Part shown: piece after piece, positions 1 through 7,291 of the stretch
How the letters are laid out: the number at the start of each line of letters is the position of its first letter
Position numbering within the stretch: position 1 is the first letter of the stretch
Notes under the pieces: model-generated
Told to the model about the DNA's origin: nothing
Seen by the model: only the letters and a program-made list of their open reading frames with translations
Databases searched by the model: none
NCBI GenBank assembly: GCA_038237225.1
Contig: JBBRYX010000011.1
Location: 1 to 64,000 of the forward strand
DNA: 64,000 bases
Direction of reading: 5' to 3'
Source: DASVUC01 sp038237225
GTDB lineage: Bacteria; Planctomycetota; Phycisphaerae; Tepidisphaerales; Tepidisphaeraceae
Program-made: the position numbers and the translations under genes

Positions 1-60
1 GACGCTGCGTCGCGGTCGCGGCGCAGCCGCGAATCTTGCGGTGATTTGACGCTGCGCGTC

Positions 61-86
61 GACCGCGACGCAGGCGTCGCCACTAC
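61..86 (-). repeat. Dispersed repeat, family D (copy 1)
   Basis: Read on the minus strand this is GTAGTGGCGACGCCTGCGTC followed by GCGGTC. Near-identical copies lie at 26151-26176 and 36289-36312 on the plus strand. The core GCGACGC...GCGTCGC is an inverted repeat. The rest of bases 1-296 has no convincing gene; the open frame at 46-288 is arginine/glycine-rich and unrelated to anything I recognise. Confidence 0.7.
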
Positions 87-296
87 GAGGAATCCAAGGA
101 GGATACTACCTTCCGGCAGAAGGGCTGGTCGGGGGCTTGGGTGCGGGCTAGGATTTAGGGGTAGAGCATTAGGGCGTCCCATGGTGGAGGGGGTAGAGGC
201 TGATTATCAGCGGGTTTCCGAGGGGATATTGAATCGACGCATTTTTGCGTTTAACGGAAAGTTCGCCAGAATGCGCGGCGCGGAGTAAGCAGACGG

Positions 297-842
297 ATGT
301 GGTATTTCGCCTATGGGTCGAATTTGAATGTGAGTGCCGTGTCGCAGTGGTCGCGGCACTATGCACACCGTTCGCCCATCGCGCGGGCGGGGAAGCCGGC
401 GGTTCTGGATAATTACCGGCTGTGTTTCCCGCTGTACAGCGAGTACTGGGGCGGGGGCGTGGCGGACATCGTTTACGATCCCGGGAAATATGTCGCCGGC
501 GCGCTGTTTAATTTGAGCGAGCCCGAACTGGCGATTCTGGATCAGAAGGTCGGGCGAAAAATTGACGGCGCGGGGCGCGACATCGGCGTGTGCAAACGCA
601 TCGAAGTGAAGATCGCGCCGCTGGGGAAAGGCGAGCCGGTCCAGGCGGTCACATATACCGGGGTGAGCCTGGAAAAATACCACATCCCTCCCACTCTGCA
701 TTACATGGAACTGCTGATTCAGGGCGCGTACACAACGGGGCTCTCGATGATGTGGATTGCGTATCTCCAGAGCTTCAGCACGCAGACCGGACGGAAGCCC
801 AGACCGCCCGGCACGGGGGATGCGGCGGCGCGTCTGCTCTGA
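297..842 (+). CDS. Gamma-glutamylcyclotransferase-like protein (AIG2/GGCT fold)
   Basis: The 181-residue product opens with WYFAYGSNL, the signature substrate loop of the gamma-glutamylcyclotransferase/AIG2-like fold, in which enzymes cyclise gamma-glutamyl amines or peptides to 5-oxoproline. Later segments (VAGALFNLSEPELAILDQKV) match the fold's layout of a strand followed by a helix that opens the pocket. A catalytic Glu is expected in the middle of the fold, but I cannot assign it with certainty. The ATG at 297 puts the signature at the extreme N-terminus, as is normal in the family. The gene stands alone and is followed by a repeat cluster. The exact substrate is unknown. Confidence 0.75.
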   Translation: MWYFAYGSNLNVSAVSQWSRHYAHRSPIARAGKPAVLDNYRLCFPLYSEYWGGGVADIVYDPGKYVAGALFNLSEPELAILDQKVGRKIDGAGRDIGVCKRIEVKIAPLGKGEPVQAVTYTGVSLEKYHIPPTLHYMELLIQGAYTTGLSMMWIAYLQSFSTQTGRKPRPPGTGDAAARLL

Positions 843-893
843 AAATGATCCAAGGAAGCGGCGAAATGTCATGCTGAGAGGGTGTGAATTTTA

Positions 894-1095
894 GTAGCAT
901 GGGCGTCTCGCCCATGTTCTTCAGAAGAACATGGACGAGACGCCCATGCTACTGTTGAAAAGGTCACAACCTCTGAGGTACTCCGAAGCATCTGGCGTCG
1001 ATTTTCAAGCCAGCCAGATCCTTCACGGAGTACCGTTCAGGATGACGATCTCTTTCATCGATCGTGAGTGTGGCGCAGTCATGTGCGAGACTCAG
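894..1095. repeat. Composite palindromic repeat A+B (copy 1)
   Basis: Part A (894-952) has 29-nt inverted arms starting GTAGCATGGGCGTCTCGCCC, with one mismatch. Part B (971-1050) begins CTCTGAGGTACTCCGAAGCA and ends with a degenerate inverse, TTCACGGAGTACCGTTCAGG. Similarity to the copy at 56178-56390 continues to about 1095, so the repeat overlaps the last codon of cdsA on the minus strand. Other copies are at 2148-2221 (B only) and 52709-52797 (A plus the first bases of B). Confidence 0.85.
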
Positions 1096-2006
1096 AATAA
1101 GCTGAACAGCAGATACGCAAACGGCGCTGCCACCAGCGGGCTGTCGATGATGTCGAGAATCCCCCCGAAGCCGGGGACGAGGGCGCCGGAATCTTTCACC
1201 TCGGCATCGCGCTTCATCAGGGATTCGAGCAGGTCGCCCAGTTGACCGATGCCGCCGATGATCACGCCGAAGATGAAGCCTTTGATCCAGCCGACGTTTG
1301 GGATCCATCGGGCGCAGGCCATTCCGACGAAACCGGCCGTAAGCAAACCGAAGAAAAGCCCTTCCCACGTTTTGCCCGGGCTAAGCCAGGGAATCAGCTT
1401 GTGCCTGCCCAGCGCGCGTCCACCGAAGTAAGCGCCGATGTCCGTGAACTTCACCATGAGCAGAATCGAGAGAATCACCCACGTTGTGCCGTGGAATCCC
1501 TGCCGTCCGACGGAATGCTTGACGCGGATCGCCATGAGAAACCACCCCAGCCCGCCGAGATACAGCGTGGCCAGAACGGTTCCCGCCATGCGAACGATCG
1601 CTTCGGACGATTCCTTCTTGATGGCCCGGCGGAGTGCCGCGAAGAGCATGATAAAAACGATGATGAACGCGAACGTCGAAGCCGCGATCTTCTGAAAGGG
1701 TGGGAACTGCGTGAGGAACGCATGGCAGATCAGCGACCACGAACCGAGGGCCGCGATCATGCGATAGGGTCGCACGCGCTCCGGTGTGAAGAGCGTGGCA
1801 ATCTCCGAGACGGCGATGGGGAGGATAATCGCGAGCAACACGAGCAGCCCGACGCCGCCGACGCCGCGGTAGTATTCGCCGGGATAGCGGGACTGCATCC
1901 ATGGGCGAGTGCGCCATTGCACTTCGTGGTCGAGCCAGAGCAGAAGAAAAAGTCCTCCCAGCATCAGCGGCCCGAAGGTCAGGCGATTGCGAAGTGATCT
2001 CTCCAT
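1092..2006 (-). CDS. cdsA: Phosphatidate cytidylyltransferase
   Basis: This membrane enzyme would make CDP-diacylglycerol from phosphatidate and CTP, the branch point of phospholipid synthesis. The sequence has several hydrophobic segments and ends with the family signature KRDAEVKDSGALVPGFGG followed by ILDIIDS. The canonical form is K-R-x4-K-D-x5-P-G-H-G-G-x-x-D-R-x-D, so the usual His is Phe and the usual Arg is Ile here; the two lysines and the aspartates are kept. I chose the ATG at 2006 (MERSLRNRLTFGPLM), which gives 304 residues; the longer frame from 2144 adds a stretch unlike the family. It lies downstream of uppS and cimA, the common uppS-cdsA order, separated from uppS by a B-family repeat. 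Its stop codon lies inside a repeat. Confidence 0.88.
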   Translation of the reverse strand: MERSLRNRLTFGPLMLGGLFLLLWLDHEVQWRTRPWMQSRYPGEYYRGVGGVGLLVLLAIILPIAVSEIATLFTPERVRPYRMIAALGSWSLICHAFLTQFPPFQKIAASTFAFIIVFIMLFAALRRAIKKESSEAIVRMAGTVLATLYLGGLGWFLMAIRVKHSVGRQGFHGTTWVILSILLMVKFTDIGAYFGGRALGRHKLIPWLSPGKTWEGLFFGLLTAGFVGMACARWIPNVGWIKGFIFGVIIGGIGQLGDLLESLMKRDAEVKDSGALVPGFGGILDIIDSPLVAAPFAYLLFSLF

Positions 2007-2147
2007 GTGGCGGGAAGTTGTCGCAGACAAGGTCGGCGCGGGCAAGGGCAATTGCCTCGCGGTCTCATCGTGCGCGGACAAGAGGCTGGCTGGAAACTTG
2101 TTTTGGAAAACACAAGAGACTGCGGTGTTACGGGAACAATTCATAAG

Positions 2148-2221
2148 CTCTGAGGTACTCCGAAGCCTCTGGCATGGACGTTATTCCAGGCAGATCCTTC
2201 AGGAATACCTTCGAGATGACG
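2148..2221. repeat. Palindromic repeat B (copy 2) between uppS and cdsA
   Basis: It begins CTCTGAGGTACTCCGAAGCC and ends AGGAATACCTTCGAGATGAC, a diverged copy of the B element at 971-1050 and 56253-56333. It sits in the 256-bp gap between uppS and cdsA, where transcribed RNA could form a hairpin. Confidence 0.75.
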
Positions 2222-2262
2222 CGCTGGGAGCGCTGAGGGCATCGTGATTTTCTGGAACGCAC

Positions 2263-3030
2263 TTAACGCGGCGTGAGGGTGTTGGAGTGATCCAGCGCCC
2301 CGAATCGCCGATTGCGGGTGGAGAATTCCTTGATGGCGGTGTGCAGGTCTTCAATCGAGAAATCCGGCCAGAGCGTTTGGCTGACGACAAGCTCCGCATA
2401 GCTGATTTGCCAGAGAAGGTAATTGCTGACGCGCATTTCGCCGGCCGTGCGGATCAGGAGATCTGGATCCGGCATCCCCGCCGTGTAAAGGTGATCGGAG
2501 ATCGCCGACTCATCGATTTCATCAGGGGATAATTCGCCGCGCTGAACCTTTTCCGCGATCGAGCGGACGGCATCCGTGATCTCGGCGCGGGAGCCATAAT
2601 TGAGCGCAAGGACGAGCGTCAAGCCATCGTTATTCTTCGTCAATTCCAGCGTCTCGTTCATTTCATCAAGGACCGGCTCGGGCAGATGCTCGAGCCGGCC
2701 GATCTGGCGGAAGCGGATATTGTTCTCCATCATCGTTTTGCGCTCATTGCGCAGGTACGTGATGTACATGTCCATGAGGAACGACACTTCCTCGATCGGG
2801 CGCTTCCAGTTCTCGAGGCTGAACGAATAAAGCGTGAGATAATCCGGGCCGCCATGATCTTTGCGCAGGCGAGCACACTCGGTGACGATGTTTCGGACGG
2901 TAACGGCCCCTTGCTGATGCCCGCGCACGCGCTCCAGCCCGCGGCGAATCGCCCAGCGGCCGTTGCCGTCCATGATGATGGCGATGTGCCGCGGAAATCG
3001 TTCGGAGAGGATGTCGAGCAGCTTGTTCAT
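2263..3030 (-). CDS. uppS: Isoprenyl transferase (undecaprenyl diphosphate synthase)
   Basis: The cis-prenyltransferase adds isopentenyl units to farnesyl diphosphate to make the C55 carrier lipid for cell-wall glycans. The 255-residue protein has the catalytic motif HIAIIMDGNGRWA (Asp21), the SFSLENWKRP segment, and the C-terminal substrate motif DLLIRTAGEMRVSNYLLWQI. Length and motif order are standard for the family. It precedes cdsA on the same strand and follows cimA; the uppS-cdsA neighbourhood is common in bacteria. The GALDHSNTLTPR tail is not part of the conserved core. Confidence 0.95.
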   Translation of the reverse strand: MNKLLDILSERFPRHIAIIMDGNGRWAIRRGLERVRGHQQGAVTVRNIVTECARLRKDHGGPDYLTLYSFSLENWKRPIEEVSFLMDMYITYLRNERKTMMENNIRFRQIGRLEHLPEPVLDEMNETLELTKNNDGLTLVLALNYGSRAEITDAVRSIAEKVQRGELSPDEIDESAISDHLYTAGMPDPDLLIRTAGEMRVSNYLLWQISYAELVVSQTLWPDFSIEDLHTAIKEFSTRNRRFGALDHSNTLTPR

Positions 3031-3171
3031 AAGAGCATCAGATATACTTTACAACATAAAGTAACCCCAGCCATCCGGAAAGTTGCACAGGGTTTCGGGT
3101 GTGGCAGGGGGTGACATTGTAGCCGGGGGAAAGCATGCCGTCTGTGACGCGAAATCCGCGCGTCGATTACA

Positions 3172-4779
3172 TCAAACCAGTTCGGCTTGCTTCGTCGCGG
3201 CCTCGGCGACAAGGTTCAGGTGGTACTCGTACGCGTCGACAAGTGCTTGCCAGCTTGCGTCGATGACGTTTTCGCTGACACCGATGGTGCCGAAGAGCTC
3301 GCGGGTTCCGTCGCCGCGATCGCGCTTGCACTCGATGATGACTCGGACCTTGGCGGCTGTTTCGGCTCGGGAGTTAATCACGCGCACCTTGTAGTCGGTC
3401 AGATGCACCTGCTCGATCGCTGGATAATGATTCTTCAGTGATTTCCGCAGAGCGCCGTCCAGTGCGTTGATCGGGCCATCGCCTTCCGCGACGCGGTGTT
3501 CCACTTGATCGTTGACGCGAAGCTTGACCGTTGCCTCGGAGACCGGCGTCGCGTTCTCCTGCTTCAGGACGACAATGCGATAGTGATCGAGGAAGAAGAA
3601 CGGCTTGTACCGCCCGATCTCGCGCCGGAGAAGCAAGTCGAAACTGGCCTCGGCAGCCTCGAACTGGAAACCCTCATTCTCCAGCTCCTGGACTTTCTCC
3701 AGCACGCGGCGAAGGGTGGGTTTGTCGTTTTCAATGTCGAACTTCTTGCCCGCCTTGGTGGCGATGTTGGATACGCCGGAGAGTTCCGAAACCAGAATCT
3801 TCCGCGTGTTGCCGACCGATTCCGGCGCGACGTGCTCATACGTGCTCGCGTCCTTCTGCACCGCGTGCACGTGCATGCCACCCTTGTGAGCGAAGGCGCT
3901 GGAGCCGACGTACGCCTGACCGGGGACGAGGTTGACGTTGGCCGTCTCGTAGACGAATCGCGAGACCTCAGTCAGATGCTTGAGCGTTCCAGGCTGAAGG
4001 CAATCAAGCTGGTATTTGATCTGGAGATTCGCGATCAGCGGCAGAAGATCCATATTGCCGCAGCGCTCGCCCACGCCGTTGATCGTGCCCTGGGCGTGAT
4101 CAGCCCCCGCATGAATCGCCGAGAGGGCGTTAGCCACCGCGACCGAGCCATCGTTGTGGGTATGAATGCCAATTTTCACGGACGTTTTTGATTTTACGGC
4201 AGCAACGACTTCGGCAATAAACTCCGGCATCGAGCCGCCGTTGGTATCGCAGAGGCACAGCACTGATGCCCCCGCCTCCTGTGCCGCGAGGAGGGTCTTG
4301 ATCGCGTAATCCGGATTGGCGCGATAGCCGTCGAAGAAATGTTCCGCATCGTAAACCACTTGCCGGCCCGCATCGCGCATCAGGCGGATCGAGTCGGCAA
4401 TCATCTGCAGGTTCTCCTCCAGCGTGACCGACATCACCTTCTGCACCTGATATTCACTGGTCTTGCCGACGAACGTGATCACCGGTGTTTCGGCCGCAAG
4501 CAGCGCCTTCATGCCGGGATCTTCCTCCGCCTTGATCCCGCGCCGGCGGGTCATGCCGAACGCTGCGATTTTCGCGTGCTTGAGCGGGAGCGATCGCACC
4601 TCGCGAAAGAATGCTTCATCTTTCGGATTGGAAAGCGGGAAGCCGCCTTCGATGTAATCGACGCCGAGATCATCGAGCTTCTGCGCGATCAGCAGCTTGT
4701 CCTGAAGCGAGAGATTGAACCCTTCGCCTTGCGTCCCATCGCGAAGGGTGGTGTCGTAGATTTCAATCCGGCGTGTCAT
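3172..4779 (-). CDS. cimA: Citramalate synthase
   Basis: CimA condenses pyruvate and acetyl-CoA to (R)-citramalate, the threonine-independent entry to isoleucine synthesis. The 535-residue protein starts RIEIYDTTLRDGTQGEGFNL, the HMGL-like TIM barrel signature (metal and pyruvate binding), and has the barrel HTHNDGSVAVANAL metal-site motif. The C-terminal third is a LeuA-type dimerisation/allosteric domain. TLRDGTQGEG rather than TLRDGEQ, and a length near 530, favour CimA over isopropylmalate synthase. Upstream on the same strand are a promoter, an isoleucine-rich leader ORF and a terminator, described separately, which argue for control by isoleucine supply. uppS follows 141 bp downstream. 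Confidence 0.93.
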   Translation of the reverse strand: MTRRIEIYDTTLRDGTQGEGFNLSLQDKLLIAQKLDDLGVDYIEGGFPLSNPKDEAFFREVRSLPLKHAKIAAFGMTRRRGIKAEEDPGMKALLAAETPVITFVGKTSEYQVQKVMSVTLEENLQMIADSIRLMRDAGRQVVYDAEHFFDGYRANPDYAIKTLLAAQEAGASVLCLCDTNGGSMPEFIAEVVAAVKSKTSVKIGIHTHNDGSVAVANALSAIHAGADHAQGTINGVGERCGNMDLLPLIANLQIKYQLDCLQPGTLKHLTEVSRFVYETANVNLVPGQAYVGSSAFAHKGGMHVHAVQKDASTYEHVAPESVGNTRKILVSELSGVSNIATKAGKKFDIENDKPTLRRVLEKVQELENEGFQFEAAEASFDLLLRREIGRYKPFFFLDHYRIVVLKQENATPVSEATVKLRVNDQVEHRVAEGDGPINALDGALRKSLKNHYPAIEQVHLTDYKVRVINSRAETAAKVRVIIECKRDRGDGTRELFGTIGVSENVIDASWQALVDAYEYHLNLVAEAATKQAELV

Positions 4780-4796
4780 AGGTCAGTCCTCGAACG

Positions 4797-4824
4797 AAAA
4801 AAGCCCTGCCGGCTGGGGCAGGGC
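4797..4824 (-). terminator. Attenuator terminator in the cimA leader
   Basis: Read on the minus strand, GCCCTGCC (4824-4817) pairs perfectly with GGCAGGGC (4810-4803) across a 6-nt loop and is followed by six T (4802-4797). It ends 17 bases before the cimA ATG, so it can only regulate cimA rather than end an upstream message. The 5' arm can also pair with 4859-4851, giving a competing antiterminator. Confidence 0.85.
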
Positions 4825-4850
4825 TCGCTGAAATTCATCGTGCACGATCG

Positions 4851-4859
4851 GCCCTACCC
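4851..4859 (-). promoter_or_regulatory. Antiterminator segment overlapping the leader stop codon
   Basis: On the minus strand this segment reads GGGTAGGGC. It can pair over nine positions (eight Watson-Crick, one G-U) with GCCCTGCCC at 4824-4816, the 5' arm of the terminator. Because it contains the leader-peptide stop codon TAG, a ribosome that finishes the leader would mask it and let the terminator form; one stalled at the Ile codons would leave it free. Confidence 0.7.
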
Positions 4860-4910
4860 AATATTTCGTGGGGTAATCATCATCCGGGCGATCGCGATCA
4901 GGTTCTTCAT
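4854..4910 (-). CDS. Isoleucine-rich leader peptide of cimA
   Basis: An 18-codon ORF on the minus strand encodes MKNLIAIARMMITPRNIG. Four of 18 residues are isoleucine (two ATC, two ATT), the product of the pathway that CimA feeds; there is one Leu and no Val. The stop is followed within 30 bases by the terminator. The predicted promoter at 4921-4948 would start transcription only a few bases before the ATG, so translation may be near-leaderless; there is no clear Shine-Dalgarno sequence. The peptide probably acts only as a sensor of charged tRNA-Ile. Confidence 0.65.
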   Translation of the reverse strand: MKNLIAIARMMITPRNIG

Positions 4911-4920
4911 CAGGTCTCAG

Positions 4921-4948
4921 ATAATACGGTTTTCCATTGGAACGTCAA
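4921..4948 (-). promoter_or_regulatory. Predicted sigma-70 promoter of the cimA leader
   Basis: On the minus strand TTGACG (4948-4943) and TATTAT (4926-4921) are separated by 16 bases, a good match to the housekeeping consensus. The predicted start falls near 4914, just before the leader ATG at 4910. The promoter begins 8 bases after the stop of the upstream cupredoxin gene. Confidence 0.6.
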
Positions 4949-4955
4949 ATCGCTC

Positions 4956-5357
4956 CTACTTCTTCTTGTTCTTCGGACTCTCTTCTTCGTCCGTCACAAC
5001 GACCGTCCCCTTCTCGCGCGGATGATAGGAGCAGGTGTACTTGAACTTCCCCTTTGTCTCGAACTTCTGCTCGAACGTCTCGCCGTGGCTCAGGTTGCCG
5101 CTTTTGAAGGAATCATCGGATGCCACCACCGCGTGATCGTGATCGTCGTCGTTCTTCCACGTCACCGTTTCGCCAGGTTTCACGGTGATGGTTGCGGGTT
5201 CAAACTTCTGGCTCTTGATGCTGACGTTGTGGGCGTTCTCGGCGCTCTTATCCTTCTTCTCCGAATCTCCCTTCTTCGCTTTAGCGCCGATGCCCGCCGA
5301 GAGGATCAGCGAGAGAAACAGAATCAAAATGCGTCGTGGATACAGCATGAGCCTCAT
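4956..5357 (-). CDS. Exported plastocyanin-like cupredoxin
   Basis: A 133-residue small blue-copper-type protein. The N-terminus MRLMLYPRRILILFLSLILS is a signal peptide, followed by a Lys/Glu/Asp-rich linker. The cupredoxin core has ITVKPGETVTWKNDDDHDHAV, which holds the first copper His, and FKYTCSYHPREKGTVVV, which holds the Cys and second His; the usual Met four or five residues after the last His is missing, and the protein ends in a basic tail KNKKK. Such proteins carry electrons in the periplasm or bind copper. The ATG at 5357 was chosen because the longer frame (to 5672) runs into the divergent HD gene. Starting at 5348 is equally possible. Confidence 0.8.
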   Translation of the reverse strand: MRLMLYPRRILILFLSLILSAGIGAKAKKGDSEKKDKSAENAHNVSIKSQKFEPATITVKPGETVTWKNDDDHDHAVVASDDSFKSGNLSHGETFEQKFETKGKFKYTCSYHPREKGTVVVTDEEESPKNKKK

Positions 5358-5489
5358 CGGATAAGACACGCGACGGTTGGGTTCCGTTGCACAGGCTAGT
5401 TCACATCGGGCAATTCCCGTACCATCATATCGACGTTTGCCGCCCTGTGACCTGAACCAACTGCGACGGTGCCGACGGTAACGATAGCC

Positions 5490-6767
5490 ATGTCCGAGAA
5501 AATCATTCGCGATCCGGTCCACGACGTCATCGCCTTCCGCACGGACCGGCCGCTGGACCGGCTTTTGTTCAATCTGATCAACACGCCGGAGTTCCAGCGC
5601 CTGCGTCGAATCCGGCAGCTGGGGATGGCATCGCTCGCGTATCCGGGGGCGGATCATTCGCGGTACACCCACTCGCTCGGGGTGATGGAAACCGCGCGGA
5701 AGATGCTGGCGCAGCTCAGGGAGTCATCGCCCGTCGACGAAGAAGGCGCCACCATCTGCATCGCGTCGGCGCTGCTTCACGATCTCGGGCACGGGCCGTT
5801 CAGTCATGTGTTCGAACGTGTTACCGGGGTACATCATGAATCACTGACGCAGCGGGTGATCCTCGATCCCGAAAGTGAAGTGCATAGGGTTCTCACCCGT
5901 CATGAGCCATCCCTCCCCGGCCGGATCATCAGCTTCCTTCGCTGCGAACCGAAACGCAGTTTCTATTGTGACATCATCTCGAGCCAGCTTGATGCGGACC
6001 GATTTGATTATCTTCTCCGCGATAATCTGATGACCGGCAGCCGGTACGGCTCATTCGATCTCGAGTGGCTGATCCACGCGCTCACGATCGATCGCACGAG
6101 CGATCGGCTAGCCGTCACGTGGAAGGGAGTCAGTGCTGTTGAAGCGTATCTGCAAGCACGCTTCAACATGTACCGGAACGTCTACTTCCACAAGGTCGTC
6201 CGCAGCGGCGAGGGGATGGTGAAGCTGGCGCTTCAACGCGCTCGCCGGCTCGCCGTGCAGCGAAGACTGGACTGGCCGCACACCGAAGATGCGGCGGAGA
6301 AGGCGCTGCTGGGGCAGGAGCTTTCGATGAGCGAGTTCGTCACCCTCGATGATATTTCGATTCTGCATTGCTTTAAGATCTGGTCGAACTCTGCCGATCC
6401 AATCCTGGCCCAACTCTGCCGCGGGCTGCTGTTCCGGCGTGTGTATAAGACAATCGACCTGTCTCGCTTCCCGGATTCACTCATCGCCAGAACAGCACTG
6501 ACCGCGGCGGAGCGCGCCTTAGCCGACGCGGGCGCTGATGTGGCTTATGAAATGTTCTACGATCAGATTGCCGATACCGCCTACGAGTTCAACGATCAGG
6601 AAATCCTGGTCTGCGATCCGGATAACCTCGAAAACCAGACGATCCCGTTCGCACAGATTTCGCCTTTAAGTCGGGCGCTGAATCAGGAACTGACGTTCAG
6701 GCGCATTCATGTCGCGCCGCAGTGGAGGGATCTGGCGCAGGCGGCTGTGAAAGCTGCGACAGGCTAA
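5490..6767 (+). CDS. HD-domain phosphohydrolase (dNTPase-like)
   Basis: A 425-residue protein of the COG1078 HD superfamily, whose studied members hydrolyse deoxynucleoside triphosphates or other phosphates. It begins SEKIIRDPVHDVIAF, the usual family opening, then RLRRIRQLGMASLAYPGADH, the ligand YTHSLGVMETA, and the metal motif LLHDLGHGPFSHVFE (H-D plus downstream His). QLDADRFDYLLRD supplies the last conserved Asp. The ATG at 5490 was preferred to an upstream GTG at 5469 because the family homology starts here. Its stop overlaps the stop of the convergent gene at 6764 by three bases. Confidence 0.88.
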   Translation: MSEKIIRDPVHDVIAFRTDRPLDRLLFNLINTPEFQRLRRIRQLGMASLAYPGADHSRYTHSLGVMETARKMLAQLRESSPVDEEGATICIASALLHDLGHGPFSHVFERVTGVHHESLTQRVILDPESEVHRVLTRHEPSLPGRIISFLRCEPKRSFYCDIISSQLDADRFDYLLRDNLMTGSRYGSFDLEWLIHALTIDRTSDRLAVTWKGVSAVEAYLQARFNMYRNVYFHKVVRSGEGMVKLALQRARRLAVQRRLDWPHTEDAAEKALLGQELSMSEFVTLDDISILHCFKIWSNSADPILAQLCRGLLFRRVYKTIDLSRFPDSLIARTALTAAERALADAGADVAYEMFYDQIADTAYEFNDQEILVCDPDNLENQTIPFAQISPLSRALNQELTFRRIHVAPQWRDLAQAAVKAATG

Positions 6768-7027
6768 GAAGCCTTCCGATGTCGCTGTGTTCGTCCGCGA
6801 TCCGGCCGTTGCTCGATACGCTCTATCTGTTCGTAGGGGATTTGCTCAAATGTCTTGGCGACGTGACTGCCTTCCCTCTGAATGCCTTTGAAGACGATCA
6901 ATCCATAATGCGCGATCACGGCAGAGGTTTTGAACGGAATTTCGAGGCGTCTGCCGTCACTCAGGAATACTCGAAGGGGAACGAATGGTTCTCGCTGAAG
7001 CACCGCAGCAACGTTTGTTACGATCAT
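6764..7027 (-). CDS. Small conserved hypothetical protein, paralogue of the next gene
   Basis: An 87-residue protein of unknown function. Its core, REPFVPLRVFLSDGRRLEIP, resembles NPFIPLRLHLVSGKMIDIP in the neighbour at 7043-7270, so the two are tandem paralogues. Small proteins with a PFxPxRxxLxxGxxxxIP pattern are familiar to me from planctomycete genomes, always without a function. It has no signal peptide or membrane segment. A gap of 15 bases separates it from its paralogue, and both follow aguB, so the three are probably one transcript. Confidence 0.65.
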   Translation of the reverse strand: MIVTNVAAVLQREPFVPLRVFLSDGRRLEIPFKTSAVIAHYGLIVFKGIQREGSHVAKTFEQIPYEQIERIEQRPDRGRTQRHRKAS

Positions 7028-7042
7028 TTGGAGTTCCTGCTG

Positions 7043-7270
7043 CTACGCAATGAGCTGCTCAACCATTTCAATGTTACGTAACGCGATGACATCGTAGCTA
7101 CCAAAGGAGGTCTCAGTGCGTCGGGGATCGTGGAGAATCATCACCGCGTTCTGAAGCATAAAGCCAATCCCAGGGCGCGGGATGTCGATCATCTTTCCGC
7201 TGACCAAATGAAGGCGAAGTGGAATGAACGGGTTTTTGTCCAGTTCGGATCTGAGGTCTTCGCTGGTCAA
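7043..7270 (-). CDS. Small conserved hypothetical protein, tandem paralogue
   Basis: A 75-residue protein with the same layout as the 6764-7027 product: a short helix (EDLRSELDKN), PFIPLRLHLVSGKMIDIP, a beta-rich middle (NAVMILHD) and a C-terminal helix (ALRNIEMVEQLI). That layout suggests a small beta-barrel or hotdog-like fold, but this is a guess. It starts 21 bases after the aguB stop, which points to co-transcription. No function is known. Confidence 0.65.
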   Translation of the reverse strand: MTSEDLRSELDKNPFIPLRLHLVSGKMIDIPRPGIGFMLQNAVMILHDPRRTETSFGSYDVIALRNIEMVEQLIA

Positions 7271-7291
7271 TGCTCGATCTCCTCCCGCGAA

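Noticed and set aside
46..288. 80-residue frame at the left edge
   Set aside because: Overlaps a family D repeat, Arg/Gly-rich, no ribosome site.
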